Below the pieces are notes generated by a model. It worked only from the letters and a program-made list of their open reading frames with translations. It had not been told where the DNA came from and did no database searches. From Acidobacteriota bacterium (GTDB lineage Bacteria; Acidobacteriota; Vicinamibacteria; Vicinamibacterales; SCN-69-37), in assembly GCA_024640135.1 (NCBI GenBank), contig JAHEFO010000008.1, positions 1 to 42,743 on the forward strand: a stretch of 42,743 nt of DNA. Direction: 5' to 3'. Positions 1-10,633 of this stretch are shown piece after piece. Position 1 is the first letter of the stretch. Every line of letters starts with the position of its first letter. The position numbers and the translations under genes are program-made.

Positions 1-810
1 CTCGTGGCCATCACCAACATCGGCCTCGACCATCAGGACTACCTCGGCGACAGCATCGAGGCCATCGCGAACGAAAAGGCCGGGGTCATCAAACCCGGAG
101 CGTCGGTGGTGGCCGGCCGGACAAGCGAAGCGGCGCTCGCGGTGCTGTCGACCGCGGCCCGTCAGGCGCACGCGTCGTTCACCTACGCCCCGGAGGGCGT
201 GGTGGCGGGAGCCGTGGTGGAGGCCAGACAGACCCGCCTCACGCTGCAGACGCCGAAGCACGACTATGGCGAACTCCGCCTTGCGCTGGCAGGACGCCAC
301 CAGGTTGACAACGCCATTACGGCCGTGCGGACGCTGGAAACCGCGCATGCGTGTGGCCTCGCGACGGTCGGCCCGGCGGCCGTGAGCGCGGCGCTTTCGC
401 AGGTCCACTGGCCTGGGCGCCTTGACTGGCAGACGTGGCAGGGGCACGACATCCTGATTGATGGTGCCCACAATCTCGATGGGGCGCGCGCGCTGGCGAC
501 GTTCCTGCGCGAACACGTCCGAACACCGGTTCCGGTCGTCTTCGGAATCATGCGCGACAAGGCCATCGCCGAGGTCCTGATGACGCTGGCACCGATGGCG
601 TCGCGATTTGTCTTCACGGCATCCGCCTCGGCGCGGGCGACCGCGCCAGCCGACCTCGCGGCCATGGCCGTCGAGGTCGTCCCGGAAGTGCCACACGTGG
701 TTGCGGCAACACCACGTGACGCCCTCACGCAGGCGTCGCCGCATGGCTCACCAGTCGTGGTCGCCGGTTCTCTGTTCCTCGCTGGGGAAATCCTCACGGT
801 GATCGCGTGA
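1..810 (+). CDS. folC: Bifunctional folylpolyglutamate synthase/dihydrofolate synthase, C-terminal part (truncated by window start)
   Basis: ITNIGLDHQDYLGDSIEAIANEKAGVIKPG and DGAHNLDGARAL are FolC/Mur-ligase family motifs; frame is open from base 1. Confidence 0.93.
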   Translation, partial: LVAITNIGLDHQDYLGDSIEAIANEKAGVIKPGASVVAGRTSEAALAVLSTAARQAHASFTYAPEGVVAGAVVEARQTRLTLQTPKHDYGELRLALAGRHQVDNAITAVRTLETAHACGLATVGPAAVSAALSQVHWPGRLDWQTWQGHDILIDGAHNLDGARALATFLREHVRTPVPVVFGIMRDKAIAEVLMTLAPMASRFVFTASASARATAPADLAAMAVEVVPEVPHVVAATPRDALTQASPHGSPVVVAGSLFLAGEILTVIA

Positions 811-860
811 TATTCTGTCGACCGATTCCAGCGCGGCCTCATCTGAACGACCACTACCGC

Positions 861-3173
861 ATGACTCGATTGTTCTGTTTCCTGTTTTTGATCAGCGCCG
901 CCCTGGCGTGGCCGACGTCGGCGTCTGCACAGATCCTGGGAGGAAGTTGCCAGTTCGACTCGTACATCGAGTATCGCCAGGTCCCGCGTGACGCGCCGGC
1001 CCCGCCGGGTTCGGTGACAAACGAGATTCGAGGCCGGGCCGGCGTTCCTATCGAGGCCCGTTGCGGTGACGTCGTGCTGATTGCGGACGAGATCGACTAC
1101 CTGCAACCCGAGGAACGGCTTGTCGCGCGCGGAGCGGTCGTGTTCCAGCAGACGGACACGCGCATTGTGGCGGCGCGGGGTGAATTCGAGGTGAATACGC
1201 GCACGGGATTCTTCGAAGACGCCAGCGGGACGCTGCAGTTGACCGACCGTGAAATCGATCGCTCGTTGTTCGGGGCCCAGGAACCCGAAGCGGTGTTCTC
1301 CGCCGATCGTATCGAGAAGATCGGCCCGAAGAAGTACCGGCTCACACATGCCGTGTTCTCTGCGTGCGTGCAACCCAACCGGCGCTGGGAAGTGACGGCG
1401 GGACGGCTCACCTTCACGCTCGACAAGTACGCCGTCATGCGCAACGCCGTCCTGAAAGTGAAGGACGTTCCGATCGCCTACCTGCCGATTTTCTACTACC
1501 CGATCCAGGGAGACGGCCGCGCCACGGGGTTCCTGATGCCCACGTACGGCTCCTCGACGCTCCACGGCTTCACGCTGAGCAACGCGTTCTTCTGGGCGCT
1601 CGGCCGGAGCCACGATGCGACGTTGTACTACGACTGGTTTGCCAGCAGCGGGCAGGGATACGGCGGGGATTACCGGTACGTGGGTGGGCCCAGTTCCCGA
1701 GGCGACGCACGTGTCTACGTCGTCCGCGAAAAGGCGCAGATCGATTCCGGCGGCACTGTGATCAGGCCCGCGCGCCAGTCTTTCGACGTCCGCGGCAACC
1801 TCTCGCAAAGTCTCCCCGGCCGCATTCGCTTCCAGGCGCGTGCTGATTACTTCTCCGATGCCGAGTCGGAACAGCTGTATCAGGTCGACCTCTCGTCGTT
1901 GTCGAGGCGGCGGCGCTATTTCGGCGTCTCGGCCGCCGGGAACTGGGGCCGGCTCAGGGCCTCAGCCCAGGGCGAACGGAACGACGTGTTCTACGGCACC
2001 GACGTCGCCGCCAGTTATCGATTCCAGCCGCGCGTGAATGTCAGCGTCTCTGAAGCGCCGCTCTGGGGCACACCGTTCTACGTGGGAAGTTCCCTCGAGT
2101 ACGTCCACGTCGTCCGGTACAACGACGTGTTCAAGCCGGAGACACGGACTGACATCGTCCGGACGGACGGCTCCGCCACCGTGCGGCTCCCGCTGTCGCT
2201 GGGATCGGCGCTGACGATGAATAGCAGTGTCTCGTTCCGGCGCACCGACTGGGATCTTTCTCGTGATCCTGAGTCTGGCGCTCTCGTCAAATCTCCCCTC
2301 ACGCGCAATCTCGTCGAGATGCGGGGCCGTCTCGTGGGTCCGGTGTTCACGCGCGTCTTCAACACGCCGGGCAATGGCTTTGCGGAGCGGTTCAAACACG
2401 TCATCGAACCTGCGGTCACAATTCAGAAGTTGACGAAGTTCGATCGATTCGACGAAGTTGCGCAGTTCGATTCGGTTGACACCGTCCTCGGCGGGGTCAC
2501 CACAGTCACGTATGGCCTGACGAACACGTTGCTGGCGCGCGTGCGCAAGGACGACGGACAGGCGGAGGTGCGCCCGGTCATGAGCGTCGAAGTCAGCCAG
2601 ACCTACTACACGAATGCGCTGGCCGCACGATACGACCGGCAGTATCAGTCGAGTTTCAACGGTCTCTACTCGTATCTCCCTCCGCCAAGCAACTTTTCGC
2701 CGATTCGAGGCACGGTGAACCTGACACCGTCGCCGGCGCTGGGCGGCCAGTTTGTCCTGGAGTACGACACGCAGTTCCACGCCGTCCGCAGCTATCGCGC
2801 GTCGCTCAACACGTCACACCGGTTATTGGACCTGAACGGAACCTGGTCAAAACGACAGGTCATCAAAGGACTGCAGGGCTTTGATAACCCGCTGAGGGCT
2901 GACCACTTCTTGACGGTCGCCGCCCGCGCAAAGAAGCCCGGAGAGGGGGCGTCGCTCGGCTACAGCATGACGTACGATGTGCTGCGCGACCGCATGCTCC
3001 AGCAACGGCTCAACGGCTATTACAATGCGCAGTGCTGCGGCGTGGCAGTCGACTATGCCGTGACGAATCTGAGCCACTTTGGCCTGCGCGATGACAAACG
3101 TCTCACCCTGTCCTTTACGCTCGCAGGCCTCGGATCATTCTCAAACATGATGGGGGCTGGCCCACAGCGATGA
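861..3173 (+). CDS. lptD: LPS-assembly outer membrane protein LptD (OstA)
   Basis: Signal peptide MTRLFCFLFLISAALAWPTSASAQ, OstA-like N-domain, PIFYYPIQGDGRATGFLMPTYG motif, long beta-barrel region, CC pair near the C-terminus. The ORF opens at a GTG (807), but ATG 861 starts the signal peptide. Confidence 0.9.
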   Translation: MTRLFCFLFLISAALAWPTSASAQILGGSCQFDSYIEYRQVPRDAPAPPGSVTNEIRGRAGVPIEARCGDVVLIADEIDYLQPEERLVARGAVVFQQTDTRIVAARGEFEVNTRTGFFEDASGTLQLTDREIDRSLFGAQEPEAVFSADRIEKIGPKKYRLTHAVFSACVQPNRRWEVTAGRLTFTLDKYAVMRNAVLKVKDVPIAYLPIFYYPIQGDGRATGFLMPTYGSSTLHGFTLSNAFFWALGRSHDATLYYDWFASSGQGYGGDYRYVGGPSSRGDARVYVVREKAQIDSGGTVIRPARQSFDVRGNLSQSLPGRIRFQARADYFSDAESEQLYQVDLSSLSRRRRYFGVSAAGNWGRLRASAQGERNDVFYGTDVAASYRFQPRVNVSVSEAPLWGTPFYVGSSLEYVHVVRYNDVFKPETRTDIVRTDGSATVRLPLSLGSALTMNSSVSFRRTDWDLSRDPESGALVKSPLTRNLVEMRGRLVGPVFTRVFNTPGNGFAERFKHVIEPAVTIQKLTKFDRFDEVAQFDSVDTVLGGVTTVTYGLTNTLLARVRKDDGQAEVRPVMSVEVSQTYYTNALAARYDRQYQSSFNGLYSYLPPPSNFSPIRGTVNLTPSPALGGQFVLEYDTQFHAVRSYRASLNTSHRLLDLNGTWSKRQVIKGLQGFDNPLRADHFLTVAARAKKPGEGASLGYSMTYDVLRDRMLQQRLNGYYNAQCCGVAVDYAVTNLSHFGLRDDKRLTLSFTLAGLGSFSNMMGAGPQR

Positions 3174-4189
3174 CACAGGTACTTGTGACCGGCGGCGCCG
3201 GTTTTATCGGTTCCAATTTTGTGCGATGGGCGCTCAATGCCCGCCCGGACTGGCACATCACGACGCTCGATAAACTCACCTATGCCGGACGACTCGAAAA
3301 CCTGGCCGCGGTCATGGACAGCCCGCGGCATCGATTCGTCCATGGCGACATCGCCGACGCTGCGGTCGCGACGCCCCTGGTGTGCGAATCGAACCTGGTG
3401 GTGCACTTCGCGGCCGAAACACATGTGGACCGGTCGATTCAGTCGGCAGCCGACTTCATCACCACCGATGTCATCGGCACGTTCGTCCTGCTCGAAGCCG
3501 CACGCCAGGCGCCGCGGTTGCGCCGGTTCGTGCAGATTTCGACCGATGAAGTCTACGGCAGCGTGCCGGAAGGGGCGAGCCGTGAAACGGACGAATTGCG
3601 CCCGCGCAACCCGTATTCTGCCAGCAAGGCCGGCGCCGATCGCCTCGCCTACAGCTACTGGGCCACGTACGATGTGCCGGTCATCATCACCCGCGCATCG
3701 AACAACTACGGCCCCAACCAGTTTCCGGAGAAGGTCATCCCGCTTTTTGTGACCAATGCCATCGATGGCGTCCCCCTTCCTCTCTATGGCGATGGTCTCA
3801 ATGTCCGTGACTGGCTGCACGTGGAGGACCACTGCCGCGCCATCGACTTGGTGATCGAGGAGGGCACAAACGGAGAGGTCTACAACATCGGCGGTGGTAA
3901 CGAGATCGCGAATGTGGACCTGACGCACCGCATTCTCGAACTGGCGGGCCGGCCCCTCAGCCTGATCCGGCCGGTCGCCGATCGGCCAGGTCACGATCGC
4001 CGCTACGCGCTCGATACCACCAAGCTGAGACAACTTGGCTGGGCTCCGGAAGTGCCATTCGAAGACGGTCTGGCGGCAACCGTGGACTGGTACCGCCAGA
4101 ACGAATCGTGGTGGCGCCCGATCAAGGAACAGGACCAGGCGTATCGCGCCTACCATCAGGCGCAATACGGCAATCGCCCCGGCACCTGA
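3170..4189 (+). CDS. rfbB: dTDP-glucose 4,6-dehydratase
   Basis: MTQVLVTGGAGFIGSNFVRW, LDKLTYAGRLENL, STDEVYGS, YSASKAGADRL, NNYGPNQFPEKVIPLF; ATGA overlap with lptD stop. Confidence 0.92.
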   Translation: MTQVLVTGGAGFIGSNFVRWALNARPDWHITTLDKLTYAGRLENLAAVMDSPRHRFVHGDIADAAVATPLVCESNLVVHFAAETHVDRSIQSAADFITTDVIGTFVLLEAARQAPRLRRFVQISTDEVYGSVPEGASRETDELRPRNPYSASKAGADRLAYSYWATYDVPVIITRASNNYGPNQFPEKVIPLFVTNAIDGVPLPLYGDGLNVRDWLHVEDHCRAIDLVIEEGTNGEVYNIGGGNEIANVDLTHRILELAGRPLSLIRPVADRPGHDRRYALDTTKLRQLGWAPEVPFEDGLAATVDWYRQNESWWRPIKEQDQAYRAYHQAQYGNRPGT

Positions 4190-4193
4190 TCGA

Positions 4194-5153
4194 ATGGCCG
4201 GCATCTCGACCCTTGTGACCGGCGCCGCGGGATTCGCGGGCCGGCATCTGCTCGAGCACCTCAGAGCCACAGCGCCCGATCATTCCGTGCTGGCATGGAG
4301 CCAGGGCCTCGAACCCGAAGAACGTGGCGTCCAGTGGCGCCAGGTCGAAATCACCGACCGGAATGCCGTGCAGGAGGCCATCTGCGAGACGACGCCCTCG
4401 CGCATCGTCCACCTGGCCGGCTCGCCCCACGTCGGCCAGTCGTGGCGCAGCACACTCCTGCCATTGAAGACCAACGTGATCGGCACGCATCACCTCCTCG
4501 AGGCCGTGCGGGTCCATCACCCCGAGTGCCGAGTCCTGGTGGTGACCTCCGCGATGATCTATGCCGGCTCCGCTGAGCGTCTTGACGAAGAGGCCCCCCT
4601 CAAGCCGGCCAGTCCGTACGGCCTGTCCAAGCTCGCTCAGGACCAACTGGCGCTGGCCGCAGCCAGGGACGACGGCCTCGATGTCCTGGTGGCCCGGCCG
4701 TTCAACCACACGGGACCTCGCCAGAATCCCGACTACGCCATCCCAGGCTTCGCAAGACAGATTGCGCTCATCGAAGCGGGCCTCGGACCGCCGGAGATTC
4801 GCGTCGGCAATCTCGACGCCGAACGCGACATGACGGATGTGCGCGATGTCGTGGAGGCCTATGCGCACCTTCTGGACGAGGGCGCCGCGGGACGCGCCTA
4901 CAACATCTGCGCTGGTACCGCGTACCGGATCGGAGACCTTCTGGACACACTCATCGCGATGGCATCGCTGCCCGTCACCCGCGCGGTCGACCCTGAGCGC
5001 CTGCGCCCCAGCGACCTGCCTCGTCTGGTGGGCGACAGCTCGCGCCTGCGGACCGAACTGGGTTGGAAGCCTCGCTTCACGATCGGCGCCACGCTGGCTG
5101 AGACACTCGCCTGGTGGCGCGCGGAGGTAGCCTCGGGCCGCGTCACGACCTGA
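4194..5153 (+). CDS. NAD-dependent epimerase/dehydratase, GDP-4-keto-6-deoxy-D-mannose reductase-like
   Basis: TLVTGAAGFAGRHLLEHL, SPYGLSKLAQDQL (YxxxK), ARPFNHTGPRQNPDYAIPGFARQI, RDMTDVRDVVEAY are Rmd-like motifs. Confidence 0.8.
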   Translation: MAGISTLVTGAAGFAGRHLLEHLRATAPDHSVLAWSQGLEPEERGVQWRQVEITDRNAVQEAICETTPSRIVHLAGSPHVGQSWRSTLLPLKTNVIGTHHLLEAVRVHHPECRVLVVTSAMIYAGSAERLDEEAPLKPASPYGLSKLAQDQLALAAARDDGLDVLVARPFNHTGPRQNPDYAIPGFARQIALIEAGLGPPEIRVGNLDAERDMTDVRDVVEAYAHLLDEGAAGRAYNICAGTAYRIGDLLDTLIAMASLPVTRAVDPERLRPSDLPRLVGDSSRLRTELGWKPRFTIGATLAETLAWWRAEVASGRVTT

Positions 5154-5165
5154 GGCAGGCGCCGG

Positions 5166-6479
5166 ATGGAAACCCGTCGACAGTTCCTTCATATCGGCGT
5201 TGGAGGATTCGCGCTGCTGCTGCGCTGGCTCACCTGGCCGCAGGCGGCGGCGTTGGCCGCGACCGCGATCGCGTTCAACCTGCTCGTCCTGCCCCGGCTG
5301 TTCCCGGGTGTCCTCAGGGGCGCCGACCGGCAGCGGCCGTGGACATCCGGCATTCTGCTCTATCCGACGGCGGTGCTGGCGCTCGTGCTGGTCTTTCCGA
5401 CGCGGCTCGACCTCGTGGCCACATCCTGGGTCATCCTGGCGGTGGGCGACGGCATGGCCACCCTCGTCGGCACCCATGCGCCCATCGCGCCCTTGCCCTG
5501 GAATCATCAGAAGTCCCTGGGCGGGCTGTGGGCCTTTGTGCTGTTTGCCGGCGCCGCAGCGGCTGGGATGACGTGGTGGTCGTCGCCTGTGGTGCCGGAC
5601 ACCTGGAGACTGGTGGCGCCGATCGTGGCCGCCCTCCTCGCCGGCCTCGCCGAGACCGCGCCTGTCACGCTGGACGACAACGTGACCGTCCCGGTCGTCG
5701 CGGCGGCTGCGTTGTGGAGCACGACCGGAATGCACCCGGATCTCCTGGTCGCCCACGCGGCTGCACTCGAGACCGCCACATGGGCCCTGCTGGCGATCAA
5801 TCTGGGCGCGGCAGCGCTGGGATGGATGGCCAGAACGGTCACTGCGGCTGGGGCTGTAGCGGGCGGACTCATCGGCGCGGTGATCGTGGTCTGTACCGGT
5901 GCCGCCGGCTGGACGGTCCTGATCGCCACCTTTTTGGTCGCCGCACTGACGACCCGATTGGGCCAGGCCCGCAAGACGAGGGCAGGTATCGCCGAGGCCC
6001 GTGGCGGCCGCCGCGGTCCAGGCAACGCCATCGCCAACACCGGCATTGCCGCCTGGGCCGCGGTGATCGCCGCCGGGTCTGCCGACCCCACGCTGGCGCA
6101 ATTGGCGCTGGTCGCCGCGCTGGCGACCACGGGTAGCGATACCGTGGCGAGCGAAGTCGGAAAGACGTGGGGGCGCACGACCTGGCTCATCACGACACTG
6201 CGCCGCGTGAAGCCCGGCACCACGGGAGCCGTGTCGCTCCAGGGCACACTGGCCGGAATACTGTCGGCGGTGTTACTGGCGGCGATCGGAGCCTGGGTTG
6301 GACTGGTGCCCGCCGCCTCGGTGCCGCTGATCGCCCTGGCGGCTACTCTAGCGTCCCTCCTGGAAGGCGTGATCGGCGCGACGATTGAAGCCCGGGGTAT
6401 GCTGACCAACGACGCTGTCAATTTTGTGAATTCCGCGATCGGCGCGGGGATCGCGATCCTGTTCTGGTCGTACCTGTAG
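5166..6479 (+). CDS. Fusion membrane protein: N-terminal phytol/dolichol kinase-like domain + C-terminal DUF92 (VTE6-like) domain
   Basis: N-half: RRQFLHIGVGG, TSGILLYPTAV, AVGDGMATLVG, PWNHQKSLGG (CTP-dependent polyprenol kinase pattern). C-half: TTGSDTVASEVGK, LRRVKPGTTGAVSLQGTLAGI, NDAVNFVNSAIGAGIA (DUF92/TIGR00297 pattern). Confidence 0.78.
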   Translation: METRRQFLHIGVGGFALLLRWLTWPQAAALAATAIAFNLLVLPRLFPGVLRGADRQRPWTSGILLYPTAVLALVLVFPTRLDLVATSWVILAVGDGMATLVGTHAPIAPLPWNHQKSLGGLWAFVLFAGAAAAGMTWWSSPVVPDTWRLVAPIVAALLAGLAETAPVTLDDNVTVPVVAAAALWSTTGMHPDLLVAHAAALETATWALLAINLGAAALGWMARTVTAAGAVAGGLIGAVIVVCTGAAGWTVLIATFLVAALTTRLGQARKTRAGIAEARGGRRGPGNAIANTGIAAWAAVIAAGSADPTLAQLALVAALATTGSDTVASEVGKTWGRTTWLITTLRRVKPGTTGAVSLQGTLAGILSAVLLAAIGAWVGLVPAASVPLIALAATLASLLEGVIGATIEARGMLTNDAVNFVNSAIGAGIAILFWSYL

Positions 6480-6484
6480 TCCAC

Positions 6485-7393
6485 ATGGCGTATTGGCGAA
6501 ACTATTCAGACCTGGCTCGGCCCTTCACTCTCGTCGCGCCGGCCCTTGGGTTTTTTTCCGGCGCCGTCACGGCGATTGGCGCGGTGCCGCGGGACCCGTG
6601 GAGCCTGACGCTGCTGGAGCCGGCGTTGACCGGCGCGGTGATGGCCGCCGTCTTCAACGCGGGCAGCAACGCCCTCAACCAGATTTACGACCTCGAGATC
6701 GATCGCATCAACAAGCCGAAGCGCCCGTTGACCTCAGGGCGGCTCACGATTCGCCAGGCGTGGTGGTTCACCGCGATCGCCTACGCGCTGACACTCCTGC
6801 TGGCATGGATGGTGGCTCCGGGCGGACGACACGAGTGCTTCTGGATCGTGGCCGTCGCCGTCATTGCGACCGTGGCGTATTCGGTGCCTCCCCTCCGAAC
6901 CAAGCAGCGCGGCATGTGGGCCAACATCACGATCGCCATTCCACGCGGCGTGCTGCTCAAGGTCGCGGGATGGTCAGCGGTCAAGACGGCGGTCGGCGCG
7001 GAACCGTGGTTCATCGGGGCCATCTTCGGGCTGTTCCTGCTCGGGGCCTCCACGACCAAGGACTTCGCAGACATGGCTGGAGACGCCCGTGGCGGATGCC
7101 GGACGCTCCCGATCATCTATGGCGCGCGGAAAGCCGCGTGGCTCATTTCGCCGTCCTTCGTCCTGCCGTTCTTGATGATTAACGTCGGGGCCTGGCTGGG
7201 CGTCCTGACAGGGCCGCCAGTCCTGCTCCATGCCCTGGGCGGCGGGATGGCTGTCTACGGCCTCTATGTGTGTTACCTGATGCTGCGGCGCCCTGAGGAA
7301 CTGGCGACCGACGAGAATCACGTCTCCTGGGCACACATGTACCGGATGATGTTCGCGCTCCAAATCGGATTCGCGGTGGCCTACGTGCTCTGA
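6485..7393 (+). CDS. UbiA-superfamily prenyltransferase (chlorophyll synthase / DGGGP synthase-like)
   Basis: First Asp motif NALNQIYDLEIDRINKPKRPLTSG, second motif TTKDFADMAGDARGGCRTLPIIYG, multiple TM segments. Confidence 0.88.
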   Translation: MAYWRNYSDLARPFTLVAPALGFFSGAVTAIGAVPRDPWSLTLLEPALTGAVMAAVFNAGSNALNQIYDLEIDRINKPKRPLTSGRLTIRQAWWFTAIAYALTLLLAWMVAPGGRHECFWIVAVAVIATVAYSVPPLRTKQRGMWANITIAIPRGVLLKVAGWSAVKTAVGAEPWFIGAIFGLFLLGASTTKDFADMAGDARGGCRTLPIIYGARKAAWLISPSFVLPFLMINVGAWLGVLTGPPVLLHALGGGMAVYGLYVCYLMLRRPEELATDENHVSWAHMYRMMFALQIGFAVAYVL

Positions 7394-8232
7394 CGCCCCG
7401 CTCCGCCATGTTGCAGCCGCATCAGCGCGTCGACGCGCGCCTGCGTCGAGGGATGGGTGGAAAACAGCGAACTGAGTCCTTTTCCCGTGAGCGGCGACAT
7501 GATGAACATGTGGGCCGTCGCCTGGTTGGCGTCCATCGGAACCCGCTTCACACCTGCTTCGAGACGCTTGAGGGCCTGGGCGAGCCCCAGCGGTGAACCG
7601 GCAATCTCAGCACCACGCCGATCGGCGCCGAACTCGCGCGATCGCGACACGGCCATCTGAATCAACATCGCGGCAAATGGTGCCAACAACATCGTGGCGA
7701 TCATCGCAATCGGGTTGGCGCCGCCCTCGCGATCCCGTCCGCCCCCGCCAAGAAACATCGAGAAATACGTCAGCATGCTGATCGCCGCTCCGATCGTCGC
7801 CGCCACGCTGCTGATCAGGATGTCGCGGTTCTTGACGTGCGCCAATTCGTGCGCCATCACACCTTCGAGTTCACTGTCAGGAAGCAACTGCATGAGGCCC
7901 TCGGTGGCCGCCACCGCCGCATGCTGCGGGTTGCGGCCCGTGGCGAATGCGTTCGGCGACCTGTCAGGAATCACGTAGACCCTGGGCATTGGCAATTCCG
8001 CCCGCCGGGCCAATCGTGCCGTCAGTTCGTAGAGGCGATGACCGACTCCGACCTCCTGCGCACGATACATCCGCAGGACAATCTTGTCGGAGAACCAGTA
8101 GCTGCCGACGTTCATCAACAGGGCCATAACGAAGGCCATGACCAGCCCGGCCTGTCCTCCGAGAATGCTCCCCACCAGCAGAAACAACCCACTCAACGCC
8201 CCCAGTAACACCGCCGTCTTCAGTCCACTCAT
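7381..8232 (-). CDS. htpX: HtpX family zinc metalloprotease (M48)
   Basis: HELAHVKNRDILISSVAATI zinc motif, NAFATGRNP, C-terminal FSTHPSTQARVDAL; SD AAGGAG upstream. Confidence 0.93.
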   Translation of the reverse strand: MSGLKTAVLLGALSGLFLLVGSILGGQAGLVMAFVMALLMNVGSYWFSDKIVLRMYRAQEVGVGHRLYELTARLARRAELPMPRVYVIPDRSPNAFATGRNPQHAAVAATEGLMQLLPDSELEGVMAHELAHVKNRDILISSVAATIGAAISMLTYFSMFLGGGGRDREGGANPIAMIATMLLAPFAAMLIQMAVSRSREFGADRRGAEIAGSPLGLAQALKRLEAGVKRVPMDANQATAHMFIMSPLTGKGLSSLFSTHPSTQARVDALMRLQHGGAGRQST

Positions 8233-8301
8233 GTCCGCTCGTCGAACTCCTTTCCCGTTTCAATTATGCCACGCAGGACCAAAGCCACTGCGAGGGCGTC
8301 T

Positions 8302-8307
8302 TATAAT
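8302..8307 (+). promoter_or_regulatory. Consensus -10 TATAAT 9 nt before ATG 8317
   Basis: GTCTTATAATGGACAGGTGATG; divergent from a CATAAT box (8264-8269) facing htpX. Confidence 0.45.
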
Positions 8308-8316
8308 GGACAGGTG

Positions 8317-8799
8317 ATGCCGATGATCCGTCTTGGCGTGTTGTTGCTGCTGTGCAGTGTGTCCGCCACGGTGATGGCCGGTCCCGCGGCGCAGGTCCCC
8401 GTGCCGTTCCCAACCGCAGGCTCGCGGACGACGCCACCGGAGCAGTCGCCGCCGGAGTCGGCTGCGGAGTTGCCGGTGTACCCTGCGGCCCAGTTCCTGG
8501 AGACGTTTGACGCCGGCATGGGCCAGCAGTACCTCCTTTACGGAACAGACACTGATTTCGATGTGATTGTCGCCTACTACAAGAACACGTTGAGGGATGG
8601 CGGCCGCGTGATCTTTCGTGATCCGCTGATTCACCAGTTCGAACTCGGCCGGTTCCGAAGTGAAACGATGGCGTATCCGCCGAGTGTGGTCGTGAAGGAC
8701 TACACGTGGAACGGGTCCCAGGGGTATTTGCACGTCACCGGAACCACCAGCACGCGCTATAAGACGATTATCCAGATCGTCCCGCCGCCAGGAGGCTAG
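8317..8799 (+). CDS. Secreted hypothetical protein
   Basis: Start at ATG 8317 (or 8323) gives a signal peptide MIRLGVLLLLCSVSATVMAGPA followed by a Pro-rich linker and small globular domain. Confidence 0.6.
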   Translation: MPMIRLGVLLLLCSVSATVMAGPAAQVPVPFPTAGSRTTPPEQSPPESAAELPVYPAAQFLETFDAGMGQQYLLYGTDTDFDVIVAYYKNTLRDGGRVIFRDPLIHQFELGRFRSETMAYPPSVVVKDYTWNGSQGYLHVTGTTSTRYKTIIQIVPPPGG

Positions 8800-8825
8800 G
8801 GGCAGAACATCGAGTCTTGAGGTGC

Positions 8826-10547
<1,722 letters not shown>

Positions 10548-10633
10548 TCACGGCCCGGCTGCCGGTACCGGGACAACGCGGCCAGGCGGGATGGAACACG
10601 CCGCGACCGCAGGCTGACGTTCGCCCCGGGCTG

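Noticed and set aside
264-1808. 514-aa minus-strand ORF
   Set aside because: Antisense to folC and lptD, with no recognisable domain.
4122-6101. 659-aa minus-strand ORF
   Set aside because: Spans the antisense of several well-supported + strand genes; low-complexity R/G/H/D-rich shadow frame typical of high GC DNA.
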